A DNA stretch of 64,000 nucleotides from an uncultured Bacteroidales bacterium (GCA_902787575.1 CADAGX010000008.1:25189-89188), one strand, 5' to 3'; positions 41,481 to 50,921 are shown, numbered from the stretch's first letter. Notes: generated by a model from the letters alone, not told the origin. A program made the numbers and translations.

Positions 41481-42098
41481 ATGACCGCCGACCGCCTCAT
41501 CGAGATTGCGGGCCTGCTCGTCGGGCTGCTCTACCTCTACTGGGAATACCACGCCGACTGGCGCATGTGGATTGCCAGCGTGGTGATGCCCGTCATCTCG
41601 CTCTTCGTCTATTGGCGTGCCGGCCTCTACGCCGACTTCGGCATCGACATCTACTACCTCCTCATTGCCGTTTACGGATACTACACGTGGCGGCGTAAAA
41701 CGCGACGCGTCGCAACGCTTCACGCGACACGTCGCAATGACGACAGCGACGCGTCGCATTTGCCCATCTCACGCACACCTCTGCGGCTGTGGCCCGTGCT
41801 GGCTGTCTGCTTCGGCGTCATCTATCTGGGCATAGCCTACGTGCTGCTGCATTTCACAGACAGCACCGTGCCCTGGTGGGACGCGCTGAACACCTCGCTC
41901 AGCATCGTGGCCATGTGGATGCTGGCCAGAAAATGGGTGGAGCAGTGGCTGGTGTGGCTGGTGGTCGATGCTGTCAGCACGGCGCTCTACATATATAAAG
42001 GCATCCCCTTCTACGCTGTGCTATACGCCCTCTACACCGTCATCGCCTGGTTCGGCTACCTCCGCTGGCTGCGCGAGATGCGAAACGCGTCGGCATAG
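41481..42098 (+). CDS. pnuT: PnuC-family transporter, predicted thiamine permease (PnuT)
   Basis: 205 aa with about six or seven hydrophobic helices and the family pattern LYLYWEYHADWRMWIASVVM and WWDALNTSLSIVAMWMLARKWVEQW. It starts 3 nt after the receptor stop and shares the TPP riboswitch, which points to thiamine rather than nicotinamide riboside. A hydrophilic stretch of about 22 residues (KTRRVATLHATRRNDDSDAS) in the middle is encoded by a GACGCGTCGC repeat; it probably lies in a loop. No thiamine pyrophosphokinase gene follows. Confidence 0.88.
   Translation: MTADRLIEIAGLLVGLLYLYWEYHADWRMWIASVVMPVISLFVYWRAGLYADFGIDIYYLLIAVYGYYTWRRKTRRVATLHATRRNDDSDASHLPISRTPLRLWPVLAVCFGVIYLGIAYVLLHFTDSTVPWWDALNTSLSIVAMWMLARKWVEQWLVWLVVDAVSTALYIYKGIPFYAVLYALYTVIAWFGYLRWLREMRNASA
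41698..41763. repeat. GACGCGTCGC palindromes inside pnuT
   Basis: Three units (CGCGACGCGTCGCAAC, CGCGACACGTCGCAATG, GCGACGCGTCGCATT) in 66 bp. They match the dispersed palindromes near sprA, the glycosyltransferase and the HU-like gene. The insertion preserves the pnuT frame. Confidence 0.75.
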
Positions 42099-42103
42099 AA
42101 AAC

Positions 42104-42139
42104 AAGAAAGGTAACGCAGTGTTTTGCGTTACCTTTCTT
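42104..42139. terminator. Bidirectional terminator between pnuT and mnmA
   Basis: Perfect 15-bp stem AAGAAAGGTAACGCA / TGCGTTACCTTTCTT with a 6-nt loop and A/T-rich ends. It overlaps the last codons of mnmA on the other strand. Confidence 0.8.
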
Positions 42140-43199
42140 TATAAATACTGATTTCACCGCTGCCGTAGCAGATGCGGGCGTCGGCATCGTAGATGCAACC
42201 GAACTGGCCGGGTGCGATGCCCTGTATAGGTTGCTCGCTGTGGATGTGATATCCCTCTTCGTCGAGCGTCAGCGTGCCTGACATGAAGTGGTCCACGTGG
42301 CGCACCTTGAACTGAATGGGCTCCGCCACGGGTTGTTGCCATGGGTTGGCAGTGATGAAATGCATGTCGGCCAGCCGGAAATCGTGGCCGTACTGCAACT
42401 GAGTGTCCCAGCCGCGGGCCACGAAGATGATGTTCTTCTTGACATTCTTCTTAACCACGAACCACGGTCCGCCGCCCAAGCCGAGGCCTTTGCGCTGCCC
42501 GATGGTGTGGAACCAGTAACCGCGGTGAGAGCCGATGACCCGGCCCGTCTCGATGTCGATAACCTTGCCCTCGCGTTCGCCCATGAAGCGTCGCACGAAG
42601 TCGTTGTAGTTTATCTTTCCCAAGAAACAGATGCCCTGGCTGTCCTTGCGGCGTGCGCTGGGCAGCGAGGCGTCGAGTGCTATCTGTCGCACCTCGGCCT
42701 TCATCAGTCCGCCGAGCGGGAAGAGTGTATGCCGCAACTGCTCGTAGCTGAGTTGCGCAAGGAAGTCGGTCTGGTCCTTCAGTGGGTCGCGTGCAGTGCC
42801 GAGCCACATCAGGCCGTTCTGCTCCACGTTGGTAGCATAGTGGCCCGTGGCCACATAGTCGTACGAGTGTCCTATGCGTTCTTCGAAGGCACCGAACTTG
42901 ATGAGCCGGTTGCACATGACGTCGGGATTGGGCGTCAGGCCGCGCTCGATGCGCTCGATGGCATAGCCCACCACCTGCTCCCAGTATTCCTTTTGCAGGT
43001 CTGTGACTTCGAGGCGAAGCCCGTATTTCCGCGCAGTGGCCTGTGACAGCTCGATGTCCTCCTCAGCCGAGCACGACGAGTCCTCGCCGTCCATGCCAAT
43101 GCGAATGTAGTGGAGGTCGGGCTTGTAGCCTTGCTCGCACAGGAGGTGTGTCACCACGGCGCTGTCGACACCGCCGGAAATCAAAACGGCTATGTTCAT
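42129..43199 (-). CDS. mnmA: tRNA-specific 2-thiouridylase
   Basis: 356 aa; thiolates U34 of Glu, Gln and Lys tRNAs. ATP pyrophosphatase motif SGGVDS (8-13), catalytic cysteines in [12 protein letters not shown] and GICFLGK, and the C-terminal PUA-like region ([20 protein letters not shown]). The ATG at 43199 is the family start; 14 codons of the longer frame upstream overlap the previous gene and are rejected. Single-base spacing to the NigD-like gene's stop suggests co-transcription. Confidence 0.95.
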   Translation of the reverse strand: MNIAVLISGGVDSAVVTHLLCEQGYKPDLHYIRIGMDGEDSSCSAEEDIELSQATARKYGLRLEVTDLQKEYWEQVVGYAIERIERGLTPNPDVMCNRLIKFGAFEERIGHSYDYVATGHYATNVEQNGLMWLGTARDPLKDQTDFLAQLSYEQLRHTLFPLGGLMKAEVRQIALDASLPSARRKDSQGICFLGKINYNDFVRRFMGEREGKVIDIETGRVIGSHRGYWFHTIGQRKGLGLGGGPWFVVKKNVKKNIIFVARGWDTQLQYGHDFRLADMHFITANPWQQPVAEPIQFKVRHVDHFMSGTLTLDEEGYHIHSEQPIQGIAPGQFGCIYDADARICYGSGEISIYKER

Positions 43200-43200
43200 C

Positions 43201-43854
43201 TTAGTTGCTGGGCGGGAAGTGCCACGTTTCGGTGCCACCAAAAGTACGAATGCTCAGGGTTATGGTGTCTTCGGGCTGCCGATTGGGTATGCTGTCGAGC
43301 AGGATGCTGGCGTAGGCCGTCTCGCTGTACGACGTTGGGTCGGCATTCTGGTTGTGATAGAGGCTTAGGAAGATGTGCTTCGTGCGAACACTGTCGGTGC
43401 AATAGCCCCAATACTGGCGGCCGCCTTGTGTACGCGGCTGCAGCTGCATGTTAATGTATCGGTCTGTGCTCCATACGCTGAGCACTGCAGTCGGGTCGCG
43501 GCGCGGTGTAGCTGTGGAGTCGCGCAGCACATAGGCTGCCTGCAGCTGATAGAGCGTGGCACGTTCGCCATTGGCCACATAACCGCACACGCCGCGGTAG
43601 ATACGACTGGCAGCGTAGCCCGTCAGCGTGTTGCTGATGAGGAACTTCTTCTGGCTGTCGGTCACAAACTGATAAAGCGTGCCCTTGTCGTTCGAGTATA
43701 TGTCGGAGAACTCGCTGACGATGCTGGGATAGGTTTCCTTGATGTCGTCGTCGCTGCACGAGTGCAACGTCAGGACGAGGAGGGAGAAGGCGAAAAGGAA
43801 AACGACACGGCCGCTTCTCCGCATTGCTGCACTTGGGATTATTCTTTTCATCAT
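43201..43854 (-). CDS. NigD-like lipoprotein
   Basis: 217 aa. Signal peptide with lipobox LHSC, then a [10 protein letters not shown] segment. The body (residues ~40-215) follows the two-domain layout of NigD-like proteins of Bacteroidales ([35 protein letters not shown]). NigD proteins are lipoproteins of unknown function, first noted near a bacteriocin locus. No bacteriocin gene is seen here; its neighbours are mnmA and an acyltransferase. Confidence 0.75.
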   Translation of the reverse strand: MMKRIIPSAAMRRSGRVVFLFAFSLLVLTLHSCSDDDIKETYPSIVSEFSDIYSNDKGTLYQFVTDSQKKFLISNTLTGYAASRIYRGVCGYVANGERATLYQLQAAYVLRDSTATPRRDPTAVLSVWSTDRYINMQLQPRTQGGRQYWGYCTDSVRTKHIFLSLYHNQNADPTSYSETAYASILLDSIPNRQPEDTITLSIRTFGGTETWHFPPSN

Positions 43855-43912
43855 GGCTCTTTTTTACTTTTTGCATGCCGCATTTCCTGCCGTAGCCGAG
43901 CGGCGTGAGCAG

Positions 43913-45121
43913 TCACACTTTGGCGCCGGTTTTCATTTTGTTGATGACTGGATTAGCGTACATCGTAAGGATGCGCTCGCGCAGGAATGCCTTGTCCGGG
44001 TCGGCCATCCGCACTTTCTTCAGCTGACGGCGAACGTAGGTGTCGAAGATGCGTTTCTCGCGCTTCGAGTAGAAGGCGCGCCACTGCTGTGTGCCGTTCA
44101 GTTCGTCGAGTGCAATATAGTTGCCAGGATAGAGGCGGTAGCCGGCGTGAATCTCCATATCGATGCGGTGTGCAATGGCAGAGAAAATCTCTGTCTTTGG
44201 CAGGTCTTTCAGCTCGTCGAGCCACTCATTTATGCAAGCCGCAGCATGATAGTGCACACGCCCCTTGAAGCCCAGGATGCCCGTTTTCATGTTGTCGAGG
44301 TCGTCGTGCTGACTCTTCTTGAAGCTGGGATTGTCGCGCTTCTGCTGAAACTCCTGCGCCTTCAGGTAGTCGCACGGGTCGTACTCGTAGCTGATGGTAA
44401 GCGGCACGATGTGCAATTGCCGCAGGCTCTCGATGACATCGCCCTCGCCGCCCATGGCCAGCATCTTCAGCACGCTCTCCTGTGTGCGGTCGTCGCTGTC
44501 CTTGGCGCGTCCCTCGCGCTGTGCTATCCAGATGTTCTCTTTCTTCTGGTTGATGGCGAAATGCATGTAGCGGCTCACCAGCTGGCTACTCTGCAACAGC
44601 TCGCGCGGGCTGAGACCACGTTTCACGGTGAAGGCTTTGTTGAGCCGCACCAGTCGTTTAATCCACGGATAAATGAGCAGGTTGTCGCCGATGGCAATCT
44701 CGCACGTGGTGGGGAACTTGGCCTCGAGCAGTTTCTTGGACAGGATGGCGCTGTCGAGAACAATGTCGCGGTGGTTGCTCATAAAGGTGTAGCGCTCTTC
44801 GCCGGCCTGAATGCAGTCGTGGTCGAAGGTGACGCCGCGGGTGTATTTGCTGATGACGTAGTTCACCGCAGGCTTCATGAAACGCTTCTGGAACTTCAGC
44901 GTCGTGTCCACGCGTACCAGCGCCATGCGGAAAATCCAGTTCCTGACACGCCGTGGCAGCCAGGGTATCATGCGGTTCATCAACTTGTTGAACTGCTTGT
45001 CGGCGAGCAGGCGCTTAGTGACGGGCTTCACCTCGCTGTCGTTGTACGGGCGGATGGCGTCGAACTCGTGCTCCAGCTCTTCCAATTCTGTTTTAGGAAT
45101 CATTTCGTTCTCCATAATCAT
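43913..45121 (-). CDS. Glycerol-phosphate acyltransferase-like protein (PlsC fold)
   Basis: 402 aa. The acyltransferase motif NHRDIVLD (116-123, HxxxxD) and the second block IAQREGRAKDSDDRTQESVLKM mark the PlsC/PlsB superfamily. It is longer than PlsC, with charged N- and C-terminal extensions; such proteins in Bacteroidales are usually annotated as 1-acyl-glycerol-3-phosphate or other acyltransferases. It lies 42 nt downstream of ddl on the same strand. Confidence 0.85.
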   Translation of the reverse strand: MIMENEMIPKTELEELEHEFDAIRPYNDSEVKPVTKRLLADKQFNKLMNRMIPWLPRRVRNWIFRMALVRVDTTLKFQKRFMKPAVNYVISKYTRGVTFDHDCIQAGEERYTFMSNHRDIVLDSAILSKKLLEAKFPTTCEIAIGDNLLIYPWIKRLVRLNKAFTVKRGLSPRELLQSSQLVSRYMHFAINQKKENIWIAQREGRAKDSDDRTQESVLKMLAMGGEGDVIESLRQLHIVPLTISYEYDPCDYLKAQEFQQKRDNPSFKKSQHDDLDNMKTGILGFKGRVHYHAAACINEWLDELKDLPKTEIFSAIAHRIDMEIHAGYRLYPGNYIALDELNGTQQWRAFYSKREKRIFDTYVRRQLKKVRMADPDKAFLRERILTMYANPVINKMKTGAKV

Positions 45122-45163
45122 TGTGTATTTGTGGAGTTACAATGCATGTGTGCGTAAGGTCGC

Positions 45164-46153
45164 TTAGCTGTCGGCCAGCGTGTCCTCTATAATCTCGGTC
45201 AGCACCTCGCGGATGTCCAGCCCGGCGGCCCTTACCTGCTGCGGGATGAAACTGGTGGCCGTCATGCCCGGCGTGGTGTTTATCTCCAGCATGTTTATCT
45301 TGTCGCCTTCGGTTATGATGTAGTCGATGCGGATAATGCCGTGGCAGCCCAGAATATCGTAGAGCGTGGACGTGAGCGTCTGAATACGCTGCGTCAGCTT
45401 GTCGCTGATGCGGGCCGGCGTGATTTCCTGCACCTGACCATTGTACTTGGCATCGTAGTCGAAGAACTCGTTGGCCGTCACCACCTCCGTAACGGGGAAC
45501 ACCACGCTGTTCTGCCGCGTCTTGTAGCAGCCGCACGTCACCTCGGTGCCCTGCATGAAGGCCTCCACCATCACGTCCTCGCCCTCGGCCAGTGCCACAT
45601 TAATGGCGGGACGCAGAGCCTCGGACGTCTTCACCTTGGTGGTGCCAAAGCTGCTGCCGCCGCTGGCAGGCTTCACGAAGCAAGGCAGGCCGATGCGCGA
45701 GATGATGTCCTCGTCGCTCACCTCCTGGCTGTGCTTCTGCTTGATGAGCAGGCTGTCGGCCACCGAGACGCCAAGTGCCCGCACGTAGTTGTTGAGCACA
45801 AACTTGTCGTACGTCATGGCCTCGACGAGCAGGTTGCACGTGCTGTAAGGCATCCCGATGAGGTCGAGATAACCCTGCAGGATACCGTTCTCGCCCGGTG
45901 CGCCGTGAATGGTGATGTAGCAGAAGTCGGGCTTCACGCGCTTTGCGCCGTCCGAGAAACTAAAATCGTTGCGGTCCACCAAACTACGGCTGCCGTCTGC
46001 AAGGATGGCCTCCCAATGGCGGGCATGAATCTCCACCTTATATATATTATAGCGCGCGGGGTCGAGGAAGGACGCTATGCCTTCTGCGCTGCGCATACTG
46101 ACATCGTGCTCGGAGCTGTCTCCGCCACATACGATGGCTACTGTTTTCTTCAT
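45164..46153 (-). CDS. ddl: D-alanine--D-alanine ligase
   Basis: 329 aa; ATP-grasp enzyme joining two D-Ala for peptidoglycan. N-terminal VCGGDSSEHDVS, ATP-binding glycine loop KPASGGSSFGTTKV, and C-terminal metal site EINTTPGMT. The rluD-ddl-acyltransferase order is typical of Bacteroidales, but here a BspA-like gene lies between rluD and ddl. Confidence 0.95.
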   Translation of the reverse strand: MKKTVAIVCGGDSSEHDVSMRSAEGIASFLDPARYNIYKVEIHARHWEAILADGSRSLVDRNDFSFSDGAKRVKPDFCYITIHGAPGENGILQGYLDLIGMPYSTCNLLVEAMTYDKFVLNNYVRALGVSVADSLLIKQKHSQEVSDEDIISRIGLPCFVKPASGGSSFGTTKVKTSEALRPAINVALAEGEDVMVEAFMQGTEVTCGCYKTRQNSVVFPVTEVVTANEFFDYDAKYNGQVQEITPARISDKLTQRIQTLTSTLYDILGCHGIIRIDYIITEGDKINMLEINTTPGMTATSFIPQQVRAAGLDIREVLTEIIEDTLADS

Positions 46154-46216
46154 CTCACAAAAAATATCAATTCAGTTAAGTTTCACAAATATACTCCTGC
46201 AGCACAGAGCCTTTTT

Positions 46217-48808
46217 TCATCTCACCAAGACCTTGCGCGTGACGCCGTCCTTCGTGCGCAGGATGTGTATGCCACGCTTCGACTCGGCAGTCTTACGCCC
46301 TTGCAAGTCGTAGAAGGTAGTTTCTGCCTTATCCCCTGCCGCCTGCACTTCCTCCACGCCGTCTATCTCGCCCGGCTTAATCGCCACGATTGTTCTGAAG
46401 TAGTTCCATGGCGAAGCAGCCTTGTATGCCTCTACAGAGCCAGCCGGCACATGCAGTGTATCATTTCCGACTTCCCAATCCAAAAATGTACGTTCGTCCG
46501 TACTGGGCACCTCTTCCGCCAGGCAATACACATTCTTCAGGGCATAACACTGGTAGATGACTTGCGTTCCGATGCTCTTTACGCCGCTTCCGATGACGAC
46601 GGAGGTCAGATTTCTACAATCAAAGAAGACATCGCTGCCGATGCTTGTCACGCTGTTGGGAAAAACGATGGAAGTCAAAGCACTGCAGCCGGAGAAGGCA
46701 TCGTTGCCAATGCTCGTTACGCCATCGGGAATTACAATAGAGGTCAAAGCACTGCAGCTAGAGAAGACCCCGTTGCCAATGCTCGTCACACCGTCGCCTA
46801 GGGTAATGGTGCTCAGTTTCTTGCAAGACGAGAAGGCATAATTACCGATGTTCGTCGGGCCACCACCAATAATGGTGATGGAGGTCAGGCCACTGCAGTA
46901 AGAAAAAGCGAGTTCACCGATACTCGTCACACTGGAAGGAATGGTGACAGAGGTTAGGCCAGGGCACTCATAAAATTTACGATTCGCGATGCTCGTCACG
47001 CCGTCGGGGATGACAAGGTCCGTCACTTCCTTTCCACCGGCATAAAGACGGTGGGTTAATTCTAAGGGATCTGCGTCCCAATTTCCGAACTGTATTCCAA
47101 AATAGTGCTCAACGCTGGCAAAATCTACTTTCTCCAACCCTCTGCAGGCCCAAAAAGTTCCACCGGCGATGCTTGTCACGCTCGCAGGAATAGAGACGGA
47201 GGTCAGGGCACTGCAACCTCCGAAGGTTTCTTCTTCGATGCTCGTCACGCCGTCTGGGATGTTAATGGAAGTCAGGCTATTGCAACCTGCAAAAGCGAAC
47301 TCGCCGATACTCTTCACATTCTTGCCAATGCTGACTGAGGTCAGGCTGGTACAACCATGGAAAGCACTCACACCGATACTCGTCACGCCGTCTGGGATGC
47401 TAATGGAAGTCAAGCCTGTACAATCCTCGAAGGCATAATCGCCGATACTCTTCACGCCGTTCCCTATAGTGACAGAGGTCAGTTTACTGCAATGTGTGAA
47501 TTCTTCATCTGCAATGCTCGTCACACCGTTGCCAATTACGAGAGAAGTCAGATTCTCTAAGTTATTTAATCTTAAATTATCAAGACTCTTCAGCCCGTCG
47601 CCTATAACGACAGAAGTCAGAGAACTGCAATTCATTAAATAATGCAAGCCAATACTCGTCACACTGTTGGGAATATAGAGAGAGGTGAGGCTACTGCAGG
47701 CATCAAAAGCATTTTTGCCAATGCTCGTCACGCCCTCGGCGATTGTGACAGAGGTGAGGCCACTGCAGCCAGCGAAAGCTTCTTCGCCAATGCTCTTCAC
47801 ACTCGCGGGGATGGTGACAGAGGTGAGACCACTGCAATTTAAGAAGGCATAGTTAGGAATGTTCGTCACACCATCGGGAATGACCAAATCGGTCATTTCC
47901 TTCCCATCAACAAAAAGATGGTGCGCATAGGATAATGGATTTGCGTCAGTATCCGCAAATTTTATAGTGAGGTAGTGTTCCACGCTGGCAAATTCTGCTT
48001 TTGTTAATCCAGTGCACTCTTCAAAAGCTTTTTCGCCAATGCTCGTCACGCCCTCGGGAATGGTGATGGATGTCAGCCTGTCGCAACACCAAAAGGCCAT
48101 AGCGGGTATGGAATTAATGTTCTCGCTCAATGTAACGGAAGGGATTTCATAGCATGATTGGAATACATTGCGCCCGATGGAGGTTACGCTGTTGGGCATA
48201 TTGATGGCGCAACTTAATTCACGGCAGTCAGCAAAAGCATGTTCTTCGATAGATGTCACGCCATCGGGTATGTTTATCGACGTTATTTTACAACCTACGA
48301 AAGCATACTTGCCGATGTACGTCACGCCTTTGGGCAGATGGATGGAGCCACTTAAACTTGTGCAGGCAAAAAAGGTGTAGTCGCTGATGCTCGTCACGCC
48401 ATCGGGAATATTGACGGAGGCTAGGCTATAGCACTCATAGAAGGCCGCGAAGCCGATGTACGTCACGCCCTCGGGGAGCATAATGGAGGTTATACCGCTC
48501 TCACGGAAGGCCTCATTGTAGATTGCTGTCACACTTTCGGGGATGGTGACGGCAGTGAGGCCGCGGCACTGATAGAAGGCGGCGTAGCCGATGCTCGTTA
48601 CGCTGTAAGTTTTTCCATTATAGGTTACCGTACTGGGGATGTTTACCTCGCCTGAGTAGCTGTTGGCTTTGTTGTTGTGGGTCACAGTTGCTTTGTCTCC
48701 CGAGAAGTCGTAGTAGATGCCGTCAATTAGGACGGCGGCAGTGGCACCCATGTTCGCAAGACAGCAGAGGCACAATAGGAAATACCGGATTTTCATTATC
48801 GTATTCAT
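46217..48808 (-). CDS. BspA-type leucine-rich-repeat surface protein
   Basis: 863 aa with a signal peptide (IRYFLLCLCCLANMGATAA). Most of the protein is about 26 TpLRR/BspA repeats of ~23 residues, pattern CSALTSVxIPxxVTSIGxxAF, in two blocks separated by copies of a distinct LTKAEFASVEHYLTIKF / LEKVDFASVEHYFGIQF unit with DLVIPDGVTxIxN. The C-terminus DLQGRKTAESKRGIHILRT plus a basic tail resembles exported-protein tails in Prevotella. It probably mediates adhesion at the cell surface. The repeats make it a candidate for length variation by recombination. It starts 42 nt after the rluD stop. Confidence 0.88.
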   Translation of the reverse strand: MNTIMKIRYFLLCLCCLANMGATAAVLIDGIYYDFSGDKATVTHNNKANSYSGEVNIPSTVTYNGKTYSVTSIGYAAFYQCRGLTAVTIPESVTAIYNEAFRESGITSIMLPEGVTYIGFAAFYECYSLASVNIPDGVTSISDYTFFACTSLSGSIHLPKGVTYIGKYAFVGCKITSINIPDGVTSIEEHAFADCRELSCAINMPNSVTSIGRNVFQSCYEIPSVTLSENINSIPAMAFWCCDRLTSITIPEGVTSIGEKAFEECTGLTKAEFASVEHYLTIKFADTDANPLSYAHHLFVDGKEMTDLVIPDGVTNIPNYAFLNCSGLTSVTIPASVKSIGEEAFAGCSGLTSVTIAEGVTSIGKNAFDACSSLTSLYIPNSVTSIGLHYLMNCSSLTSVVIGDGLKSLDNLRLNNLENLTSLVIGNGVTSIADEEFTHCSKLTSVTIGNGVKSIGDYAFEDCTGLTSISIPDGVTSIGVSAFHGCTSLTSVSIGKNVKSIGEFAFAGCNSLTSINIPDGVTSIEEETFGGCSALTSVSIPASVTSIAGGTFWACRGLEKVDFASVEHYFGIQFGNWDADPLELTHRLYAGGKEVTDLVIPDGVTSIANRKFYECPGLTSVTIPSSVTSIGELAFSYCSGLTSITIIGGGPTNIGNYAFSSCKKLSTITLGDGVTSIGNGVFSSCSALTSIVIPDGVTSIGNDAFSGCSALTSIVFPNSVTSIGSDVFFDCRNLTSVVIGSGVKSIGTQVIYQCYALKNVYCLAEEVPSTDERTFLDWEVGNDTLHVPAGSVEAYKAASPWNYFRTIVAIKPGEIDGVEEVQAAGDKAETTFYDLQGRKTAESKRGIHILRTKDGVTRKVLVR

Positions 48809-48850
48809 TAAGAGGTTCTTGGTGTTACTATCAAATTGCTTTTTAACTGT

Positions 48851-49930
48851 TTATTCATGCGTAGTGACAAATCTGCGTCTCCACTTCTCAAGCAGGGCGC
48901 TCATGTCGTCGGGCAGAGGGCTGTTGAAGAAGAGTTCCTCGCCCGTCTGGGGATGCACGAAGCCGAGCGTGCGCGCATGCAACGCCTGCCGCGGACAGAG
49001 GGCGAAGCAGTTGTGTATGAAAGCGCGGTACGAGGCTGTCGTGTCGCCGCGGAGTATCTGGTCGCCGCCGTAGCGCTCATCGTTGAAGAGCGTATGCCCG
49101 ATATGCTTCATGTGCACGCGTATCTGGTGCGTGCGGCCGGTTTCGAGTTGACATTCCACGTGTGTGACGTGTCCGAAGCGCTCCACCACGCGGTAGTGTG
49201 TGACGGCGGGCTTGCCCACTTCGCTGTCGGGCGAAAAAACGGCCATCTGCAGGCGGTCCTTGGGGTTGCGGCCGATGTTGCCTTCGATGCGTCCTTCGTC
49301 TTCGGCAAAGTTTCCCCATACAAGCGCATCGTACTGCCGCCGCGTACTTTTCACAAAGAACTGGTGGCAGAGGTGTGTCTTGGCTTCGGGTGTCTTGGCC
49401 ACCACCAGCAGTCCGCTGGTGTCCTTGTCGATGCGATGCACGAGGCCCACGGTGGGGTCGTTGGGGTCGAAGTCGGGGTTGCCGCGCAGATGCCACGCCA
49501 GTGCGTTCACCAGCGTGCCGCTGTAGTTGCCGCATCCCGGATGCACCACCAAGCCCGCCGGCTTGTTGATGACGAGCAGCGCATCGTCTTCGTACACCAC
49601 ATCGAGCGGAATCTCCTCGGGCACAATCTCCCAGTCGCGCTTCGGATGGTCGAGCACCAGCGTCACCACCTCCAGCGGCTTCACCTTATAGTTGCTCTTC
49701 ACCGGCCGGCCGTCCACGCGGATGCAGCCTGCTTCGGCCGCCTTCTGTATGCGGTTGCGGCTGGTGTCGCCCATGTGGTCCATGAGGAACTTGTCGATGC
49801 GCATGGGGCTCTGGCCCTTGTCGGCCACGATGCGCCAGTGCTCGTGTTCCTCGGACAACTCGGACGCTAACTCGATGTCGTCCTCCGGCAGTTCGTCCAG
49901 CAAGTCTATGTCCTCAGGCAGGCTATTCAT
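48851..49930 (-). CDS. rluD: RluD-like 23S rRNA pseudouridine synthase
   Basis: 359 aa. An acidic N-terminal tail (residues 1-30), then an S4 domain (MRIDKFLMDHMGDTSRNRIQKAAEAGCIRV), then the RluA-family catalytic domain with HRIDKDTSGLLVVAKT (catalytic Asp) and TGRTHQIRVHM. It modifies uridines in 23S rRNA helix 69. Its ATG overlaps the end of the PASTA gene by 8 nt, indicating translational coupling. Confidence 0.93.
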   Translation of the reverse strand: MNSLPEDIDLLDELPEDDIELASELSEEHEHWRIVADKGQSPMRIDKFLMDHMGDTSRNRIQKAAEAGCIRVDGRPVKSNYKVKPLEVVTLVLDHPKRDWEIVPEEIPLDVVYEDDALLVINKPAGLVVHPGCGNYSGTLVNALAWHLRGNPDFDPNDPTVGLVHRIDKDTSGLLVVAKTPEAKTHLCHQFFVKSTRRQYDALVWGNFAEDEGRIEGNIGRNPKDRLQMAVFSPDSEVGKPAVTHYRVVERFGHVTHVECQLETGRTHQIRVHMKHIGHTLFNDERYGGDQILRGDTTASYRAFIHNCFALCPRQALHARTLGFVHPQTGEELFFNSPLPDDMSALLEKWRRRFVTTHE

Positions 49931-50519
49931 CCGTGGCCAGTTCCGTTTCGTTCGGCATCTCGTCCTCGTCCTCGCTGCTGTTGTTGCCCACCACCAGCAC
50001 CACAGGGTCATCGATGGGCACGCGGTCGCCTGCGCGCAACGTTCGCCCGCGGCTCTTGACGGCCATCACCCAGCCTTTCTCGCCGGGCGCGTATTCAATG
50101 GGACCGAGTTTGAAGCCCATCGAACGCAGACGTTCCTCGGCCTCTTGCTGCGAACTGTTGTCGGCAATGTCGGGCAGCGCTATGGTGGGCGTCTGGCCCG
50201 AGTTCACCGTGAGGTAAATCTCGCGGCCGGCCTTCACGAAGCGGCCGCTGGCAGGAATCTGCTCAAGCACGGTGCCGGCAGGCAGTCGGCGATTGTAGCC
50301 ACTGTCGGCCACCACCGCAGTAAGGCTGGCGTGTGCCAGTGCATATTCGGCATCGCTCAGCATCATGCCCTTCACGTTGGGCACCTCGAGCCGTTCGCCG
50401 TGATGCGTAAAACGGTCCATCCAATACCATGCACCGATAGCCGCCGCCAGCACCAGCACCAGCATGGCCACCAAATTCCAGAAGATGACGGAGTGGAACA
50501 AACGCTTTCTTAGACTCAT
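49923..50519 (-). CDS. PASTA-domain membrane protein
   Basis: 198 aa. One transmembrane helix (residues ~12-33, SVIFWNLVAMLVLVLAAAIGA) followed by two or three PASTA modules (LEVPNVKGMMLSDAEYALAHASL; IALPDIADNSSQQEAEERLRSMGF) and an acidic tail. PASTA domains bind peptidoglycan fragments or beta-lactams in Gram-positives; in Bacteroidetes the small PASTA protein encoded next to rluD has no assigned role. Its coupling to rluD is a conserved arrangement. Confidence 0.88.
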   Translation of the reverse strand: MSLRKRLFHSVIFWNLVAMLVLVLAAAIGAWYWMDRFTHHGERLEVPNVKGMMLSDAEYALAHASLTAVVADSGYNRRLPAGTVLEQIPASGRFVKAGREIYLTVNSGQTPTIALPDIADNSSQQEAEERLRSMGFKLGPIEYAPGEKGWVMAVKSRGRTLRAGDRVPIDDPVVLVVGNNSSEDEDEMPNETELATDE

Positions 50520-50589
50520 AATGTTTCTTTGGTTAGAGGTTAATGCTTAGAGGTTAGAGAACCCTTCTTCCCCGAGTCCTAATCTCTAA

Positions 50590-50639
50590 TCCTCTGCTCT
50601 CCCTCTCCACGGAGAGGGACGGGGTGAGGCTTCTGCCGA
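50590..50639. repeat. GC-rich CCCTCTCC/GGAGAGGG repeat and TTAGAG units
   Basis: CCCTCTCCACGGAGAGGGAC followed by GGGGTGAGGC, a relative of the repeats around the DUF559 gene, preceded by GGTTAGAGGTTAATGCTTAG-type units. Confidence 0.6.
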
Positions 50640-50647
50640 CAAAGGTA
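50640..50647 (-). promoter_or_regulatory. Promoter -7 box for PASTA-rluD
   Basis: TACCTTTG on the minus strand between rpmH and the PASTA gene. Confidence 0.5.
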
Positions 50648-50713
50648 CAATAAAAAATAGAAAAGAAGTAAAGTTTCCTCTACTTCTTTCCTATTTTCGC
50701 TTAAATCGTCTGC

Positions 50714-50869
50714 TTATTTGCCGTGATTCTCGTCAGAGACGGTCAGTTTCTTACGTCCTTTAGCGCGGCGCGAAGCCAAAACGCGGCGGCCATTCTTGGT
50801 GGCCATTCTCTCGCGGAAACCGTGCTTGTTCTTACGGCGACGGTTGTGGGGTTGGAATGTTCTTTTCAT
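50714..50869 (-). CDS. rpmH: 50S ribosomal protein L34
   Basis: 51-aa basic protein beginning [20 protein letters not shown], the L34 signature, with [20 protein letters not shown] following. It is slightly longer than many L34 proteins because of the C-terminal [10 protein letters not shown]. It is divergent from efp and has its own upstream -7 box. Confidence 0.97.
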   Translation of the reverse strand: MKRTFQPHNRRRKNKHGFRERMATKNGRRVLASRRAKGRKKLTVSDENHGK

Positions 50870-50913
50870 ATCTTATTCTGCTTTTTATGTGTTGATTCCA
50901 CTGATTCGGGGTG

Positions 50914-50921
50914 CAAAAATA
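50914..50921 (-). promoter_or_regulatory. Promoter -7 box for rpmH
   Basis: TATTTTTG on the minus strand, 44 nt upstream of the rpmH ATG, fitting TAnnTTTG. Confidence 0.45.

Noticed and set aside
46550-48700. Regular ~69-bp DNA repeats
   Set aside because: They are codon-level echoes of the leucine-rich repeats of the BspA-like protein, not an intergenic element.
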